NCBI GenBank assembly: GCA_027382625.1
Contig: JAJKFJ010023561.1
Span: 115,215-179,214, forward strand
Direction of reading: 5' to 3'
Length of the DNA: 64,000 nucleotides
Origin: Tetmemena sp. SeJ-2015
Lineage: Eukaryota; Ciliophora; Spirotrichea; Sporadotrichida; Oxytrichidae
In this document: one piece after another, positions 34,850-47,354 of the stretch
Position numbering within the stretch: the first letter of the stretch is position 1
How the letters are laid out: each line of letters opens with the position of its first letter
The notes under the pieces: generated by a model
Told to the model about the DNA's origin: nothing
Seen by the model: the letters and a program-made list of their open reading frames with translations, nothing else
Databases searched by the model: none
Program-made: the position numbers and the translations under genes

Positions 34850-37800
34850 ATTTTTTAATTTTTTTGAATTTTAAATTAAAAAATATAAATTTTGAAAAAG
34901 GAATTAATTTTGTTTTGCAAAATAATTTTGGAAAAAAATTTTTTTTTTTTCCTTCCCCAAATTTCCGGGAGGGGCCCCTTTAATTTTATTTCCCCAAGGG
35001 AAAAAAGAAGAAATTTTATTAGGAAAATAGAAAAACCGTATTTGGGGGCTTTCGGGGAAAAAGAAATTCAAAAATTTCCCAAAAAAGGCCCAGTGTTTTT
35101 CCAAAAAAAAAGAGGTTTTAAAAAAACTTTTTAAGGGTTTAAAAGATGAAAGGGGAAAAACATATTTTTAGTTTTTAATTTTAAAAAGGAGAGGGGGTTT
35201 AATGCTAGAGGGGGGGAGGGGGGGAATAAAAGACAAAGGGTGCCATTTTAAATAAAATTTTAAGTGGGGAAAAAGCCAAAACCCCCCGTAATTTTTAAGG
35301 GTCTTCCTTTTCTAGCCCAAAAAAAATTAAAAGGCAAAAGGGGAAAAAATTGGGTGGGGTTTGGGGAAAAAGGGGATTTAAAAAAAACCCAAACCCCCCC
35401 CCAAAAAAAGGGTCTTAAAAGTCTGGTTTTAATTTTCTCCAAAAAAAAGATTAAAAAAACTTTTAAAGGGGCCCCCAAGGGCGAGAATAATAAAAAGATT
35501 TTCCCTTTTTAAATAAAAATGCCCTTTTTTATAAGTTTTTTAAATTATGAAACTGAAAAAAGTTAAAAGGGGGTGTTAAGTTTTGGATTTCCCAAAATCC
35601 CAAATTGGGGGCTTTCTTAAAAAACCAATTTTCCCAAAAAAAGGAAGGAAAACCTTTTTGCTGTAAAAATTTAAAGATTTTCTTCCCACCGGGGAAATAA
35701 AGTTTTTAAGGGTGTTTTAGGGTTTTAAGTGAGGGGGGAAACTTTTTTGAAAATTTAAAAAAAACTAAAAAAAACCCCTGGCACCCCGGGGGGAAAAAAA
35801 AAGGAAAAAAACAAAAATTTTTAAAATTTAAGAGGGCCAAAAAAAAAACTTTTATACAAGTTTTAGATTTAATTTTTTCAAAAATTAAAAAATTTTTTGC
35901 ATTTTGAAAATTAAAAAAAGGGGATTTAAAATAGGAAAAAATTTATGCGGGGGAAAAAGGGAAGGGACCAAAAAGGGGACCAATTAAATTTTAAGTCGGG
36001 AATATCCCCCTATTTTAAGAAGTTATGAAGGGAAAAAAAGGGGAAGGGTTCTAAAGGGAGATAAAAAAATTTTTTCCAAACCCCAGGGACCCGAAAAATT
36101 TTATATAAACTAGGTAGATTTTAAAAAAAGCTATAAAAAAAAATTTTAAAGGGAAAAAGAGTCGGAAATTAGAATTTTGCTTTTTTTTTTAAGTAAAAGG
36201 GAAAAAAGGAGGGAAGGGGGAAGGGGTTGGGGAGGCCCTTTTTAAACCTAATTAATGGAAAACTTTTTGGAAAAACAAAAAGCTAAAGCCCTCTTAAATT
36301 TAAAAAAACCCAAACCCCAAAAACCCAAAAGGTTTTAAACCCAAAGGGGAATAAAAAAAAAGCCCGTTGGGGGAGGGAAAAAACCCCCCACCCAAAGAAA
36401 TTAAAAAAGCCACCCTTTTTCTCAAAATTTTATGGGAAAACCCAAAAAAACTTTAAAAAGGGGGGTATTTTATCGGGGCGTAAATTGGGTGGTTGCCCGG
36501 GAAAAAGAAAAAATTTTTCCCTTGGAAAAAGGGGTGAAAGGCCGTTTAGGAAATTTCGGGGCAAACAAAGGGAAAACCCCAAAAGGGGGAAATTTTAAAA
36601 ATCCATTTTTTTTGGGGGAAAAAATTTAAAACAATTTTTTTATTTAAATTTGGGAAAATTAAATATTTTTCTAAAATCGAGGGTGGTTTAAATTTTAAAA
36701 AAAAGTGATCAATTTAAAAATTTTAAAAAACCCTTGGAAAACGGGGCTGGGGGAAAATTTTAAAAAAAAATTCGGGTTTTTAATTGGGTTCTTAAAAAAA
36801 AAATTTTATAAAGGGGTCCCACTAACCTTTCCAAAAAACTAAAAACTACTTTCTTACACTACTCACCTTTTTACCTTTTTAAAATACCTTCACTACTTTT
36901 TTAAAAAAAACTACTACTTAATAAAATTTTTCCCCTTTACTAACTAAATAAAAACTTAAATTTCTACTAATTTCTAACACTTTCTTCTTTAAAAAATTTT
37001 TTTAAATACTTTACCCACTAACTTTAAAAACTACATACTAACTTACCCCAAATTTCCCTACTTTTTTACTAAACTAAATATACTAACTTTAAAACTTTCC
37101 ACCTTAATAAAAATTTTTAAAACTTCAAAAACTAAACTTTTCCTACTAAAATTTTCTACTACTAAAACCACTAAATTTTCTTTTCTTTCCCACTACTTTT
37201 CTTAAATACTTTAAATACTTTCTAACTAAATTTTAACTTACCCTTTTACTACTACTTTCTTTTAAAAAAAACTTTCTACTTTCTATACTAACTTTTTTTA
37301 AAATTTTTATAATATAATTATATAATAAATTAAAACTTTCTTTTAAACAAAAAAATAAATTAATACTTCTTTTACCCTTTAATAACTTACACTATAAATC
37401 AAAAACTCAACTTTTCCTACAATTTCCCCTTTTTTTTAAAACCCCCCTATTCTTAATACCTTTTTTTTTTCCAATACTTACTTCCATTTTTTTAAATTCA
37501 AAACTACTACTACATCTTACTAAATAAATAGGACCCCAAATCAGTGAAAAAAAAATTTTAAGGGAAGTTTTTCCCCTTCCCCGTATTTCGCTTTTTCTAA
37601 AATTTTCGCAATTTTTCGTTTTTGATCATACTTTTTATAAGAGGAAAAGGGGCTATCACAAAAGGGGAAAAAAAAAACAAAACCAAAACCCTTAAAAAAA
37701 AAGGGGGCTGCCCCAAAGGGCCTTTAAAAATGCTTAAAAAAAAAACTACCCAAAAAAAACCGGGAAAGGGGAAAAAAAACCCAAAACCCCCTTTTTTAGG

Positions 37801-38450
37801 GGAAAAAAGAACTCGCAAAAAGGGTTTTGGGGGGAAGATAATGAGCTCATTTTGGCCCCCAAAGGGTTGGGAAATTTAAGGCTTTTTTATAAAAATTTAC
37901 TGAAAAAGGAACCCCGGGGGCATGATCTTAAGCGGGGAGAAAAACTCTAAAGAATTTGGGAAAAAACCATGTATGGAAAAAAAAAGGGGAAAAAAAAAAA
38001 AGAAGGCCAAATTTCTTTTAAAACTGTTTTTTTATTTGGGGGATTTTAAAAAAAAAATTTAAAAAGATTTTTTCCCCCACAAAAAAATTTCTATAAAAAA
38101 AGGGGTGATACGGGGGAAAAAATTGAAACAATTTTCTTAAAAAAAATACATGGGAGATGCTGGGGCCATAACAAAAATATGTTTTCGATGAGATTGGATT
38201 TTTGCCTAAAAGGGGGAAAATAGAAGAAATACACCCAAAAAAAGAAGGAAAAACAGTAAGAAAAAAATTGATTTTCTTGCGAAGATTAATTTTAAGTTTG
38301 TTATTAAACCAAAAAAAAAAAATGGTTTCCCTTTTTTAAATTTTGGGAAGAAACGAAAAATTTGGGGAATTTTTATTCTTTTTTTGTCGGGGAAGGGGAA
38401 AAAAAGAAAAAAAAGCCCCTAGGAACCCTTTAAAAAAGTTATAATTTGAA
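34850..38450. other. Region of inflated homopolymers, probably unreliable consensus
   Basis: From just after the stop at 34806 to about 38450 the sequence is dominated by runs of 3-9 identical bases (GGGG, AAAA, TTTT, CCCC), while DNA on both sides is normal. The change is gradual on the right: the coding frame of the minus-strand gene re-emerges near 38450-38650. Open frames here (for example 34892-35134, 35264-35512, 37622-37879) are rich in Lys, Phe, Gly and Pro from homopolymer codons and should not be taken as genes. A poorly covered or damaged long-read stretch is the simplest explanation. Confidence 0.7.
36818..37530 (+). repeat. 713-nt tract without a single G on the plus strand
   Basis: Within the homopolymer-rich region, no G occurs from about 36818 to 37530. 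The tract is built of A, C and T with frequent ACTACT/CTAACT words. It starts and stops sharply, with G-rich runs on both sides. Confidence 0.8.
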
Positions 38451-38459
38451 GGGCAGATT

Positions 38460-41400
38460 TTTTCAAAACTGGGCGATTTCGGGAGGAATATAGAGAGAAA
38501 CATCAAGAACGCTAGAATAGCATGGACTACAGATAGTTCTTCAGTAAATGAAAGACTAACTCTTTGATTATATTCAATCAATATAGGATTAAAATCGAGG
38601 ATCAAGATACCTCGTGTCATATTCTTCATCATATTTATGGGTAGTTGAGCCAAGTGTTTTAAACTAAGTGATCAAATGATTTTGATTCCTTGAAACTTTA
38701 GTATTTGATAAGCGAGGGTGCGCTGTCATTGCAGTACTTGCTCTTGACTTGAACTAACTTTAGTCCTTCAGGTTATATAGAAATGATAACTGGAAGAATA
38801 AAGTTTTCTATTCCTTTTTAGATGTCCATAACTTCCACAGAAGTTCTTAGAGAGATTGGTTAATTTTATTTTATCTAACTTTTGTTCTCTATAATCATAA
38901 CTCTGTTCTTGCTTTGACTAATTTTCAAATCAATTCCAGTTCCAGAGTCTACCATTTGTGCATCCTTCTTTATACTTTAAATGACTTGCTTATTTGCATG
39001 AATCACATTTGCAGTAGACAGATAGTCGCTTGTTTAAAATATTAAAAGAGCTCAGCAAAGGTACGTTAACAAAGTTTCCCCTACTCGACTATCTCCTTAG
39101 TGGCAAGGAGTTTTGATTGTTTAAAGCTGATGCATTAAATACTCTAGATGTGTGAAGAAAAGATTCTATTCGTGCTGTTTAAGGCCTGCTATAGTTTTAC
39201 ACATTCAACGTGGTGTCAGCTTTTAAAAAGTTTAAGATAAAATACTCTTTCTCTTATATAAGAGCTTGCATGTTCATAATGATTTTTTCATCTTGCACGT
39301 TTGAGACGAGTTAAAAACGAATGCAATTATTTTAAGTAATTTCAAAAAGTTTCTGTTATTGTTCTTTGAACATTTTCTTTGGGGATACTAGCAAAGATTC
39401 TCTAATTTGCTATGAAAGTGTCTTTTTCATTGAAACAGAAACATACATTCCACTATTTCTGCTCTTTGAGTCTTCTATATTCTATGCTTTATAAATTTTG
39501 ATAGCGAAGATAATAAATCTTGTTTATTAAACTTTCTCTCCTTGCTTTTAAATTAGCTGCTGAGAGATGGAATCATATCTACCTTTGGCACTTGCAAACC
39601 TTATCTTGTCATACTTTGGCTTTGCTAATTCTATCACTTATTGGGCGCTCTCAATTGTATGTTATCCAGCAGCTGATAGCTCTGCCATTTTATTTGAATT
39701 TTGGGCAATTGCTGCTTACGAAGTAAAGTTCAAAAGCCTATTAGTCCTAGTTCTTACATTTTTCCCTGTCAATGGTCTCTTAATCTCTAATATTCATGTT
39801 TTATAATAACGAATAAACTATGATATAATTAGCATCTCATGAAGAGCCATGCAAGGAGTACTTCTGATGACTTCATCTTTTGAATAAGTTTAATTTGCAT
39901 ATTTTTCATAGTCATGCTCCTTCGCCTTTTCTAGTTCAATTAAATCACCAGTCATTATCATGACCTGCTAAAGAGTCTTTTAAGCTTTCCTCATTTTCTT
40001 AGCCTAGAGGGAATATAAGAAGTCTTGCTTTTTTGCCTCTATTAAGTTTTACTAACTCTTTTTTTGAGCTAGAGATCTTCTTAAGTCAGGTGATTAGCAA
40101 GTTGGGGAAGAGGGAGTTGTTGAATGATTCGAATTCATCAAAGCAATCCCTTTCACTTAAGAGTTTTACTGTCTTGCTTACTCATTATTTGAGTTAGCTT
40201 GCTAATTTTAGGATTGCCAAGGATTTTTGAAAAGTATGCTTTAAGATTTAGGAAGAACTGCAGCTGCAGATTATGGTCTTTAATAATGCTGAGTGTTTTC
40301 TTTTAAGGTTGCATCCATTTTCTTCTGCAGCATTTTTAACTTCTTCTCCTCTTTACAATAATGGGGAATTTGTTCAAATATTATTTTTAACCTTTTTAAT
40401 TAGAATTATAAGCTGTTTATCAAGTAGATCCTTTGCTTCTTCAAATACTCTTTTCATGTTTTCTCTTACCTATATGTTACCCTTCACTTCTTTATTATTC
40501 TCTCTTTCAGATGTCTTTGCTCTGCCGCTTTCATCATAGTCTAAATTGAAACTAGACTCTTTAAATAGCAATAATTCTCAATAATATATGATCATATGTC
40601 TTTATTGGTTGACTACATGTAGGCGAGTAAGTCCTGTTTCTTTTGCTGGTATTGCAGATGCTTTGCACTTTCTTGATAGTTTGAATTTACTCCTTCAGAT
40701 GAACTTTATCTTGGCGCACTAGCTCCTTATTCAAGTCTTTTAATCTTTCCTTCTAAGCATTAAACCAAATTAAATTAATCCTAATGCAAAATTAGAAAAC
40801 ATAGATTTATGAAGGTCCATATTTGCCTACTTATAAAACTGCCTATTCTTAAGTGAAAGCATAGCCATTTGTCTCTTTAATTCCTACAGCTAGAGATCAT
40901 CTGCCTGAGAGGGGGTCCTTGCAAGTGCGATTCTTTATTGCTCACCGTGTGCATCACCCTCAGATTAGGAATCGTCACCAAACGAGTCAGTACTCGCAAT
41001 TAAAATTCACAAATTTTATACTCTCAGCCAATCTATTCTTCTTTTTATTTTGAGCATACACTATTTTCTTTCCCGTAAAAACAGAGTTTAGGAGGTTGAA
41101 TTACAGGCTAAGCGGCTTGAGTGTGCTGCTCAATTTTTTCTTGAACCAACTATTTTATGGCCTCATACTTGTCCAAATTTTGCTTTGTCTTATTCGCAAC
41201 TTGCCTTCCGGGCAAATTTAATTTGCCTACCTTGTACTTGAAGTAAGAAAAAGTAATTTCCTCATACTCAGAATTAAAAAAAGAAATCTAGAGTCTAAAG
41301 AAAGAAAGAAATCAAAATTAAATGAGGCTGATTTGTTTCTTGTTTGCTGCTAATTGTGAATGGTCAGCAATTGGTTCTTGCTTTTTCTTTTTCGAAGGTT

Positions 41401-42030
41401 CCTTCAGAATGAGTTCCCTCGCTTCGAATTTGCCATGCGATGGCTCATACTTCCCTTCGTCGTAAAGTTTCAAAAGTTTCTCAATTTCTAAGATCTTCAT
41501 CTTTTCTGAAAAGTCAGAAGGCTTCCGCTTGAACTAAATAGCTATATGAACAAATTGAAAGTAGGAGTTACAAAATCTTCATGATGAGGGTCCCCACCGA
41601 AATTTAAGAGTATCTCTGTACATTCTGAGTAGCCCCTTTTTACTGCCCAATGCAAGGGAGTTTCACCAAGCTATATGAAAATTTATGATTAGAGAGATAA
41701 TTTACTTTATCAATAACACTCGAGTAAGAGCTACCATGTGCCTTTAGAAATTAAAATTAGAGATTAATTGAATTATTTACAAATCTATGAAGATCCTAAG
41801 TTTCATTGTTCTTTACAAGTTCAAAAACTTTTCTAGAGAGTCTCTATCTCTCGTTTTCCTATTCCTGATATTAATGATCTCCCTCTCTTTGAACATCACT
41901 CATTTTCTACATCTCCTTGTTTTCTTTCTTCAAATGCTCCATAAAAATTATAATACTTTAGAAGGCAATCGCTCGATCTTCATTTAAGTTTCAGCTAGAA
42001 ACTCCTAAATTTTTTAAGCCTGCGTCTTTG
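38460..42030 (-). CDS. Ankyrin-repeat and coiled-coil protein
   Basis: Minus-strand coding DNA. Near the upstream end is a helical segment (ENERQRLSRKVFELVKNNE), an intron of about 35 nt, then a clear ankyrin repeat: LGETPLHWAVKRGYSECTEI LLNFGGDP (about 41670-41580). Next is a Lys/Glu stretch with ILEIEKLLKLYDEGKYEPSH and LKEPSKKKKQEPIADHSQLA, then VGKLNLPGRQVANKTKQNL and EAIKQLVQEKIEQHTQAAQP. Downstream, 40.9-38.5 kb, are long Glu/Lys-rich heptad-like runs (DDLQLQELKRQMAMLSLKN, VRENMKRVFEEAKDLL). The 3' end runs into the unreliable region and is not defined. Ankyrin repeat plus coiled coil suggests a protein-protein scaffold. It may be the C-terminal part of the adjacent upstream gene. Confidence 0.55.
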
Positions 42031-44774
42031 GATGTCTCGAGAGTATCATTTAAGATGAAGAATGCTGTCTCAATAAGGTTGATTTAAAGTAATACAATTA
42101 TTGATTAGTTTCCAAGATTGCTCTAAGTTTGCTGCAAACTTGGAGGAATGTTCACACTGAGAGCATATTTTTCATCTTCCTTAATAGTAACAGAGTAGCC
42201 TCCTCTTCCTTGAGCTTTGGATTATCCTGTTAACTGCTGGTTGTTAAGCTTGTGGTACTCTCCTACTTATTCAAGTTAAACATCGGTCTATTTCTCCTCT
42301 GATAGCAAATGGATTTATCTCTTTTGAGGTGGATTTAAGATAGATTCTAATAAAATCTAAAGCATTCATTTTCAGACTACAAAATATTCTTTCATAATGA
42401 CTCCCTCTGGAATCTATTCTAGTTCATTCTATCGCTGATTTGCTCTTTTGACAAGGTTAATTCGAGAGGGCGTGTCTTCAAACATGAAATAAGTCCCTGT
42501 ATTTATCGCTACTTTCCCGTTTTCTTGCACATGTGAGATATTCAGAAGATTTTCAAAGTTTTCTGACACATTTTTATTCCCTAATCTGCTTGCAGATACT
42601 CCACCAGCATCTTTAATTTTACCTCTTGATTAGTCTAGAGCACCTTACCCTCCATTTAAAACTAATTGAGTATAAGTTTATTAATATTCGAAACTCGGTC
42701 CTTCTCTATTTTCTTTTTGAACGCTTGAAGTAGCATATCGTTTTTAATCTTTTTGACATCATCAAGAGCATCTTTCCTATAGCCATCATACACACGCTTC
42801 ATTTCACTTTAGAATGATTTCGCCTTTGCTTGCTACTTTTCCTGATTAATTTAAAAGTTTTACTGAGATTCTGTGATCCTCTATCTTTAAGAAGGTGACA
42901 GTAAATTTTACTAAGACTGCTATGCTTTCAATTTAGCTTATTCTTATTCTAGTTCGAGCTTTTTCTAATCATGAATGACGTTATTTTAGATAACATTCAT
43001 CAGAAATAGCGCCTCTCCATATCTTTCTCTTGCTTTTAAGCCCTAAAAATGTAAACTTTAATTCTGAGACTAGGAATTTTAAGTTTACTTTGACTCATTT
43101 ATAGCATTTTTTAAGAGGCCTTGAGTTTCCATTATTGTATCTTAAAGCAGAGAACCATGAACAGGCTCTCTGACATCGCCTACGCTTCCTGCATCATCTC
43201 CATCCTAACTCTGCTTTCTCTGCCGTTCAATCCTTTCTATGTTAGCCTTGACCTTTTTGAGGATTTAGCCTTCTCTATTAAGCTTTAGAGTTGGCATGGA
43301 AACCACTCTTTCAATCCTTGGCTTTGGAACAACTCTCTTTTTCTCTGAAGTTTGATTAGAGTAATAGACAGCCTCCTCTCCATAATCCTATCTGATAGAA
43401 ATATCCCCTTGAGGTATTTCAGATACAAAGGACTAATCTCTGTCCTATTATCAATTTAAAATTGTTATAATCGTGGTAAATAAGTCATTAATTATCTCAT
43501 GGCAGATTATCTGCGGCTTTATCTTTTCTTGATAGTCTTAATCTGCTGATCGTCAATGCACTTTACTTTGATCAAATAGTCCTTCATCTCATTCTTTGGC
43601 TGATCTTGTTGCTGCTTTTACATGTACTCAAGAATACTTTATTTGCTCAGCCGCCAACTCCCAGAGCCAAACTTGGAAGTCCTGAATTTTCGGACGAGTT
43701 TATAGTCAAGTTTATTGGTTAAACTCCAGCTGACTAGTTTTGAACTGTTATTGGAGTTTATTGCTGCTAATAGAAGATGTAACTAGAAAACTTTATTTAA
43801 AAATACGGAGGATGTTCTTCTCAATTATACTGTAGTTGTATCTGAACTCTCTCAGATTTGACTTAGAGCTAAGGAAAGATTAGTTAGCCCTCATTTCGTT
43901 TATAATATTAAAAGAATTCAAAAACTTAATGGCACTATCATGAAGTCTACTATTGAGTGTAGGCTTAGACTTATCTGAGAACATTTGATAGTTATTATTT
44001 GCTTGTGAGTGTGAACTCGACTCTCTTTATCTATTTTTACTGCCCTTGATTCTTAATTTTAGTAAAGAGATATAACTTTAAAAATATTCTTGCTGGCTCT
44101 ACTTGCGGATGAGTTAGCCTATTCATAAATATTAACTTCCTCCTCTTTTTAGCTATCCTAAGAGTTTTATCGCTTTGGGAGTTTATTTGTGTAAAACTCC
44201 TTCGGTCTAAGAGCGGCAGGATTTTCTTCATGACTCGACAGCCAATGCAAGTTTTAAGCTTTTACTTGGATTCTTTCTAAATCATGCTTACTGAAGTTAA
44301 GAGTTTTTTCCTTTGCGAGGGATTAATTGTAATGAAATTATAAGTATATATTAATAAGCTATTAAGATTCCAAATAGTTTCGATGGGATGAGTAGATATT
44401 GATATGGTTCTCCCTTCTTAAAAACTGCTTTTGCTTTTTGAAAATGTTCTCCACAGGAACTACTTTCTGCTCAAGCGGGGAGAGCAGATAAAGAGCTTGA
44501 TTCTTCTATCCTCGTTCGTCATTATGAAAATATAGAGCTTCAATATTTAATGGTGCGCGCTGATGTACTAGTTATGAAAGATGTTGTTGCTTTAAGAAGG
44601 ATTTAGAAGATTTGCAACTGACTGGGAAAGTGTAGAACCATCACCATAGATGTTACCTGCAAAGGGAAGTCTAGGAGAGCTATAAAGCATGTTGCTTGCA
44701 GCTAATCCTAAAGTCTGCTGTGAGCTGTTTCTAATTAGCATCGAATTATTTTTAACTTGAGTAGGAGCATTCAT
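42031..44774 (-). CDS. Unknown coiled-coil protein, possibly the N-terminal part of the ankyrin protein
   Basis: ATG at 44774 (MNAPTQVKNNSMLIRNSSQQ). Coding exons on the minus strand include QTLGLAASNMLYSSPRLPF, KKRVVPKPRIERVVSMPTLK, VKANIERIERQRKQSQDGDD, a long coiled coil (KARERYGEALFLMNVIQNN, EQEQAKLKAQQSQQNLLSPS, VYDGYRKDALDDVKKIKNDM, FKKKIEKDRVSNINKLILNQ), then TGTYFMFEDTPSRINLVKRA and GGYSVTIKEDEKYALSVNIP. No family recognised. The coding character continues with only a short gap into the ankyrin part, so one gene of about 2000 codons is possible. The start is 30 bp from a divergent ATG at 44805. Confidence 0.55.
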
Positions 44775-45240
44775 AATTCATACATACAAAAGATAAAGTG
44801 TAAGATGTTTAAAGTGACTGGAACTGTTAATGGTGCTTTAGTGGTTGAATTTAGATAACTGCTTGACAGAATTTGAACGATTCATATTCTAAGAGAAAAA
44901 GTCTTGATTATACCTCTCACCCTCATTAAGAATATGCCCACCTGTAAAGTGGTGTAGATATTTGCCAGAGCTACCATTAATGCTAGCCATGGTTTCATTT
45001 ATGTTTTTCTTAGGGTCGATGTTAATCACAAACTACATTTTTATATTTCTAAGTCTTATAATTATAATTTAAACAGTAGAATTTAAGGATATAGATGTAC
45101 CTTAATAAAAATTAAATCAATAGTAAAAAGGTTCCAGCCATTGAGTAGAATAATTTTTTTTTACAAAAGACATTTAGTTGATTTAAAAATATATTTTATT
45201 ATATGTTAGATTCTATTAGGTAAATTAGTGAGATCTTTTT
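44753..45240. repeat. Direct duplication, copy 1
   Basis: About 490 bp that recur at 45541-46010 with many small indels and a few substitutions. It begins AACTTGAGTAGGAGCATTCA, inside the first codons of the minus-strand gene starting at 44774, and ends TTAGTGAGAT. Copy 1 has the extra or missing bases expected of a poorly polished consensus, and two unmerged alleles are an alternative. Confidence 0.8.
44805..45060 (+). pseudogene. Small membrane-protein ORF, copy 1 (frame broken)
   Basis: ATG at 44805 (MFKVTGTVNGALVVEF), then the same protein as copy 2 in pieces, broken by at least five small indels (for example an extra C in the CTCACCCTC and GCCCACC runs). The product would contain one hydrophobic segment, LPLMLAMVSFMFF. 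The breaks may be sequencing errors rather than true decay. Confidence 0.45.
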
Positions 45241-45253
45241 TGTAAAAATCTCT

Positions 45254-45300
45254 GGGGGGGGGCCTTTCCTCGACAGTAAAATTTTATAATGAAAAAAAAG
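45254..45300. mobile_element. Solo terminal end resembling the 818-bp element
   Basis: A G run followed by CCTTTCCTCGAC, then A/T-rich sequence, matches the terminal sequence of the element at 33863-34680 (G run, CCCTTTCCTCGTC). No matching opposite end is found downstream. It sits between the two copies of the direct duplication, exactly where copy 1 stops. Confidence 0.5.
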
Positions 45301-45540
45301 TAAGTTGAAAAAATATGTTTATAGAAATAATTTTTGCTCCTGAATCTGATCTTCCAATTATGGAGCCTGTATCGAACATCTTAAGGCCTCAAATTTTAAT
45401 CCTAATTCAGTTTAGAAGCTAAGCTGCATCTAAAATAAAATCTATATTTTTAGCTATTTTTTTTGATATTGAAAATAAATTTAAACTGGGTATTTTTGAA
45501 ATTGCGCAATATTTTTTGATTACACAACATGCTTCAGTAA

Positions 45541-46010
45541 CTTGAGTAGGAGCATTCATAATTCATACTACAAAAGATAAATTAAGCCCCTTTAAAGTGA
45601 TTGGAACTGTTAATGGTGCTTTAGTGATTGAATTGATAACTGTTGAAGAATTTGAACGACTCATTTCTAAGAGAAAAAGTCTTGATTATACCTCTCTCCT
45701 CATTAAGAATATGCCACCTGTAAAGTGGTGTAGATATTTGCCAGAGCTACCATTAATGCTAGCCATGGTTTCGTTTATGTTTTTCTTAGGGTCGATGTTA
45801 ATCACAAACTACTTTTTATATTCTAAGTCTTAATAATTTAATCAAAATTTAAGGACTTAGATGTATCTTAATAAAAATTAAATCAATAGTAAAAAGGTTC
45901 CAGCCATTGAGTAGAATAATTTATTTTACAAAAGACATTTATTTGATTTTAAAATATATTTTATTATATGTTAGATTCTATTAGGTAAATTAGTGAGATG
46001 CTTTTTATCT
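45541..46010. repeat. Direct duplication, copy 2
   Basis: Second copy of the 44753-45240 segment, with longer intact reading frames. The similarity ends near TTAGTGAGATGC, where copy 1 meets the G-run element end. Confidence 0.8.
45597..45836 (+). CDS. Small membrane protein, copy 2
   Basis: An open frame reading GTVNGALVIELITVEEFERL, ISKRKSLDYTSLLIKNMPPV, KWCRYLPELP, then a transmembrane segment LMLAMVSFMFFLGSMLITNY. There is no ATG: where copy 1 has AAGATGTTTAAAGTG, copy 2 has AAGCCCCTTTAAAGTG. Under the ciliate code the frame stays open to about 46205, but the downstream part looks non-coding. About 80 residues and one membrane span; function unknown. It could be chance coding on the 5' flank of the divergent gene, but the regular composition argues for a real gene. 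Confidence 0.4.
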
Positions 46011-46192
46011 TTTGCAAAAATATATCATTAAAAGACAGTATTTTTTACCTCTAATAAAAGATTTAAGCTTACATACAAAAGATTTAGAAGATTCAATAGC
46101 GCCCCAATAGCTTTATATAAACTTATAATTATATTATATTTACAAAACTCATTAACTTTAATTTATCAAAAAATAAAGAAACTCATTTAAGA

Positions 46193-47243
46193 AAAGGATG
46201 TTGCATGACAAATGCTTCATCATCTTCAAAGTCCTAGCCTATTCATTTTCTTCGAGATTAAATTTACTACTGAGACTCCACACTTTTGCTTTGTCGTCAT
46301 ATTAAGGCATCCTTGAAGGGTCATCAAACAGTTCTTCGTATTATCTGATTCTTTCATTTAATTCTCAATATCCCATTAAAGAAGAGATGACTATAAAAAT
46401 ACTTGAAGTAAGCTTGATTGTTGTGAAGTCCATCTATAAATGAATTGCATCTCTTCATTTTTTCGTTCTTCTTCTGAGCTAGAATTTGCCTGTTTCTTTC
46501 ATTTACGGTGCATCTGGCTTATGTTTATCTTTATCCTACTGTCCCTTTGGCAGCTTATTTTTCTGCTAACTCTTTCTATTGCCTTAAATCAATACAAATA
46601 CATATTTGAATCAAATTTGACTTTGAATGTCTAAAACTTTCTACTCAAACTCTGACTTTGCTTTGACTATGTTCTAGTTGCTATCAGCTTATTCCACATT
46701 CAGCACTCCTTTCATTAAATCAATGTTAGAACTGAGTATAAAGTAACTTTCTAGAGAACTTGAGACATATCCTATCTGAGGGGCTTGAGGAGCTTATCTT
46801 CGAGAGCACTTTATGGGCGGTAACTCTTTAGCAGTTTCTAAGATGAATGATCCACCTGTCGAATAAGTCCTCCTATTTTAGAGTCTAGTTGCTCTCTTTG
46901 GATTCTGCGCTAGGCTGCTTAGTGAGAGTAGTAGTTCTTAAGCATCATCATATTTCCCTCTTCCTCATCACTTGAATCATAGTTCTTTCTACACAAAATA
47001 GGTTAGCCAAATCATTCTAATAGTATTCATGATATTAATTGTTAATTTCCTGTTTTGGATATCAGAGAAGTAATAGCTAAAAAGGAATTTAACCTTTTCA
47101 CTGATAATGATAAATATTGGTGTAGGGATTCACTTACCTTGCATCCATTTTAATGCTTTGCTATATTAATCTTGATCAATTTACTAACAGTAATTTAATA
47201 TCTCTGTAATATATTTATCCACTCTCTCTTCTCTCTTCTCCAT
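46193..47243 (-). CDS. Unknown helical protein, about 300 residues
   Basis: ATG at 47243 (MEKREERVDKYITEILNYCQ), TGA at 46193-46195. An intron (GTAAGTGAATCC...) follows KALKWMQ. Later exons read NYDSSDEEEGNMMMLKNYYS, HQAAQRRIQREQLDSKIGGL, IRQVDHSSQKLLKSYRPQSA, LEDKLLKPLRQDMSQVLQKV, ANSSSEEERKNEEMQFIYR and, last, LNERIRQYEELFDDPSRMPQ, YDDKAKVWSLSSKFNLEENE. Mostly alpha-helical and charged, with no recognised domain. Some frame steps are unresolved and may hide IESs. Confidence 0.6.
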
Positions 47244-47354
47244 TTCTCATGTTTTGGCAAGTTTAAAAATTTAATACAAAACTAATACTTAAGTGAGGTG
47301 ATATCCTATATAACTACGATTTTATGAGTATGCAGCAGCTGATTTAAAATTTAG

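Noticed and set aside
36290..36340. Telomere-like C4A4 words
   Set aside because: Units are irregular and lie in the unreliable homopolymer region; no phased CCCCAAAA repeat is present.
34892..37879. Standard-code ORFs inside the homopolymer-rich region
   Set aside because: Their residues simply reflect runs of A, G, C and T; both strands give similar ORFs and no domain is visible.
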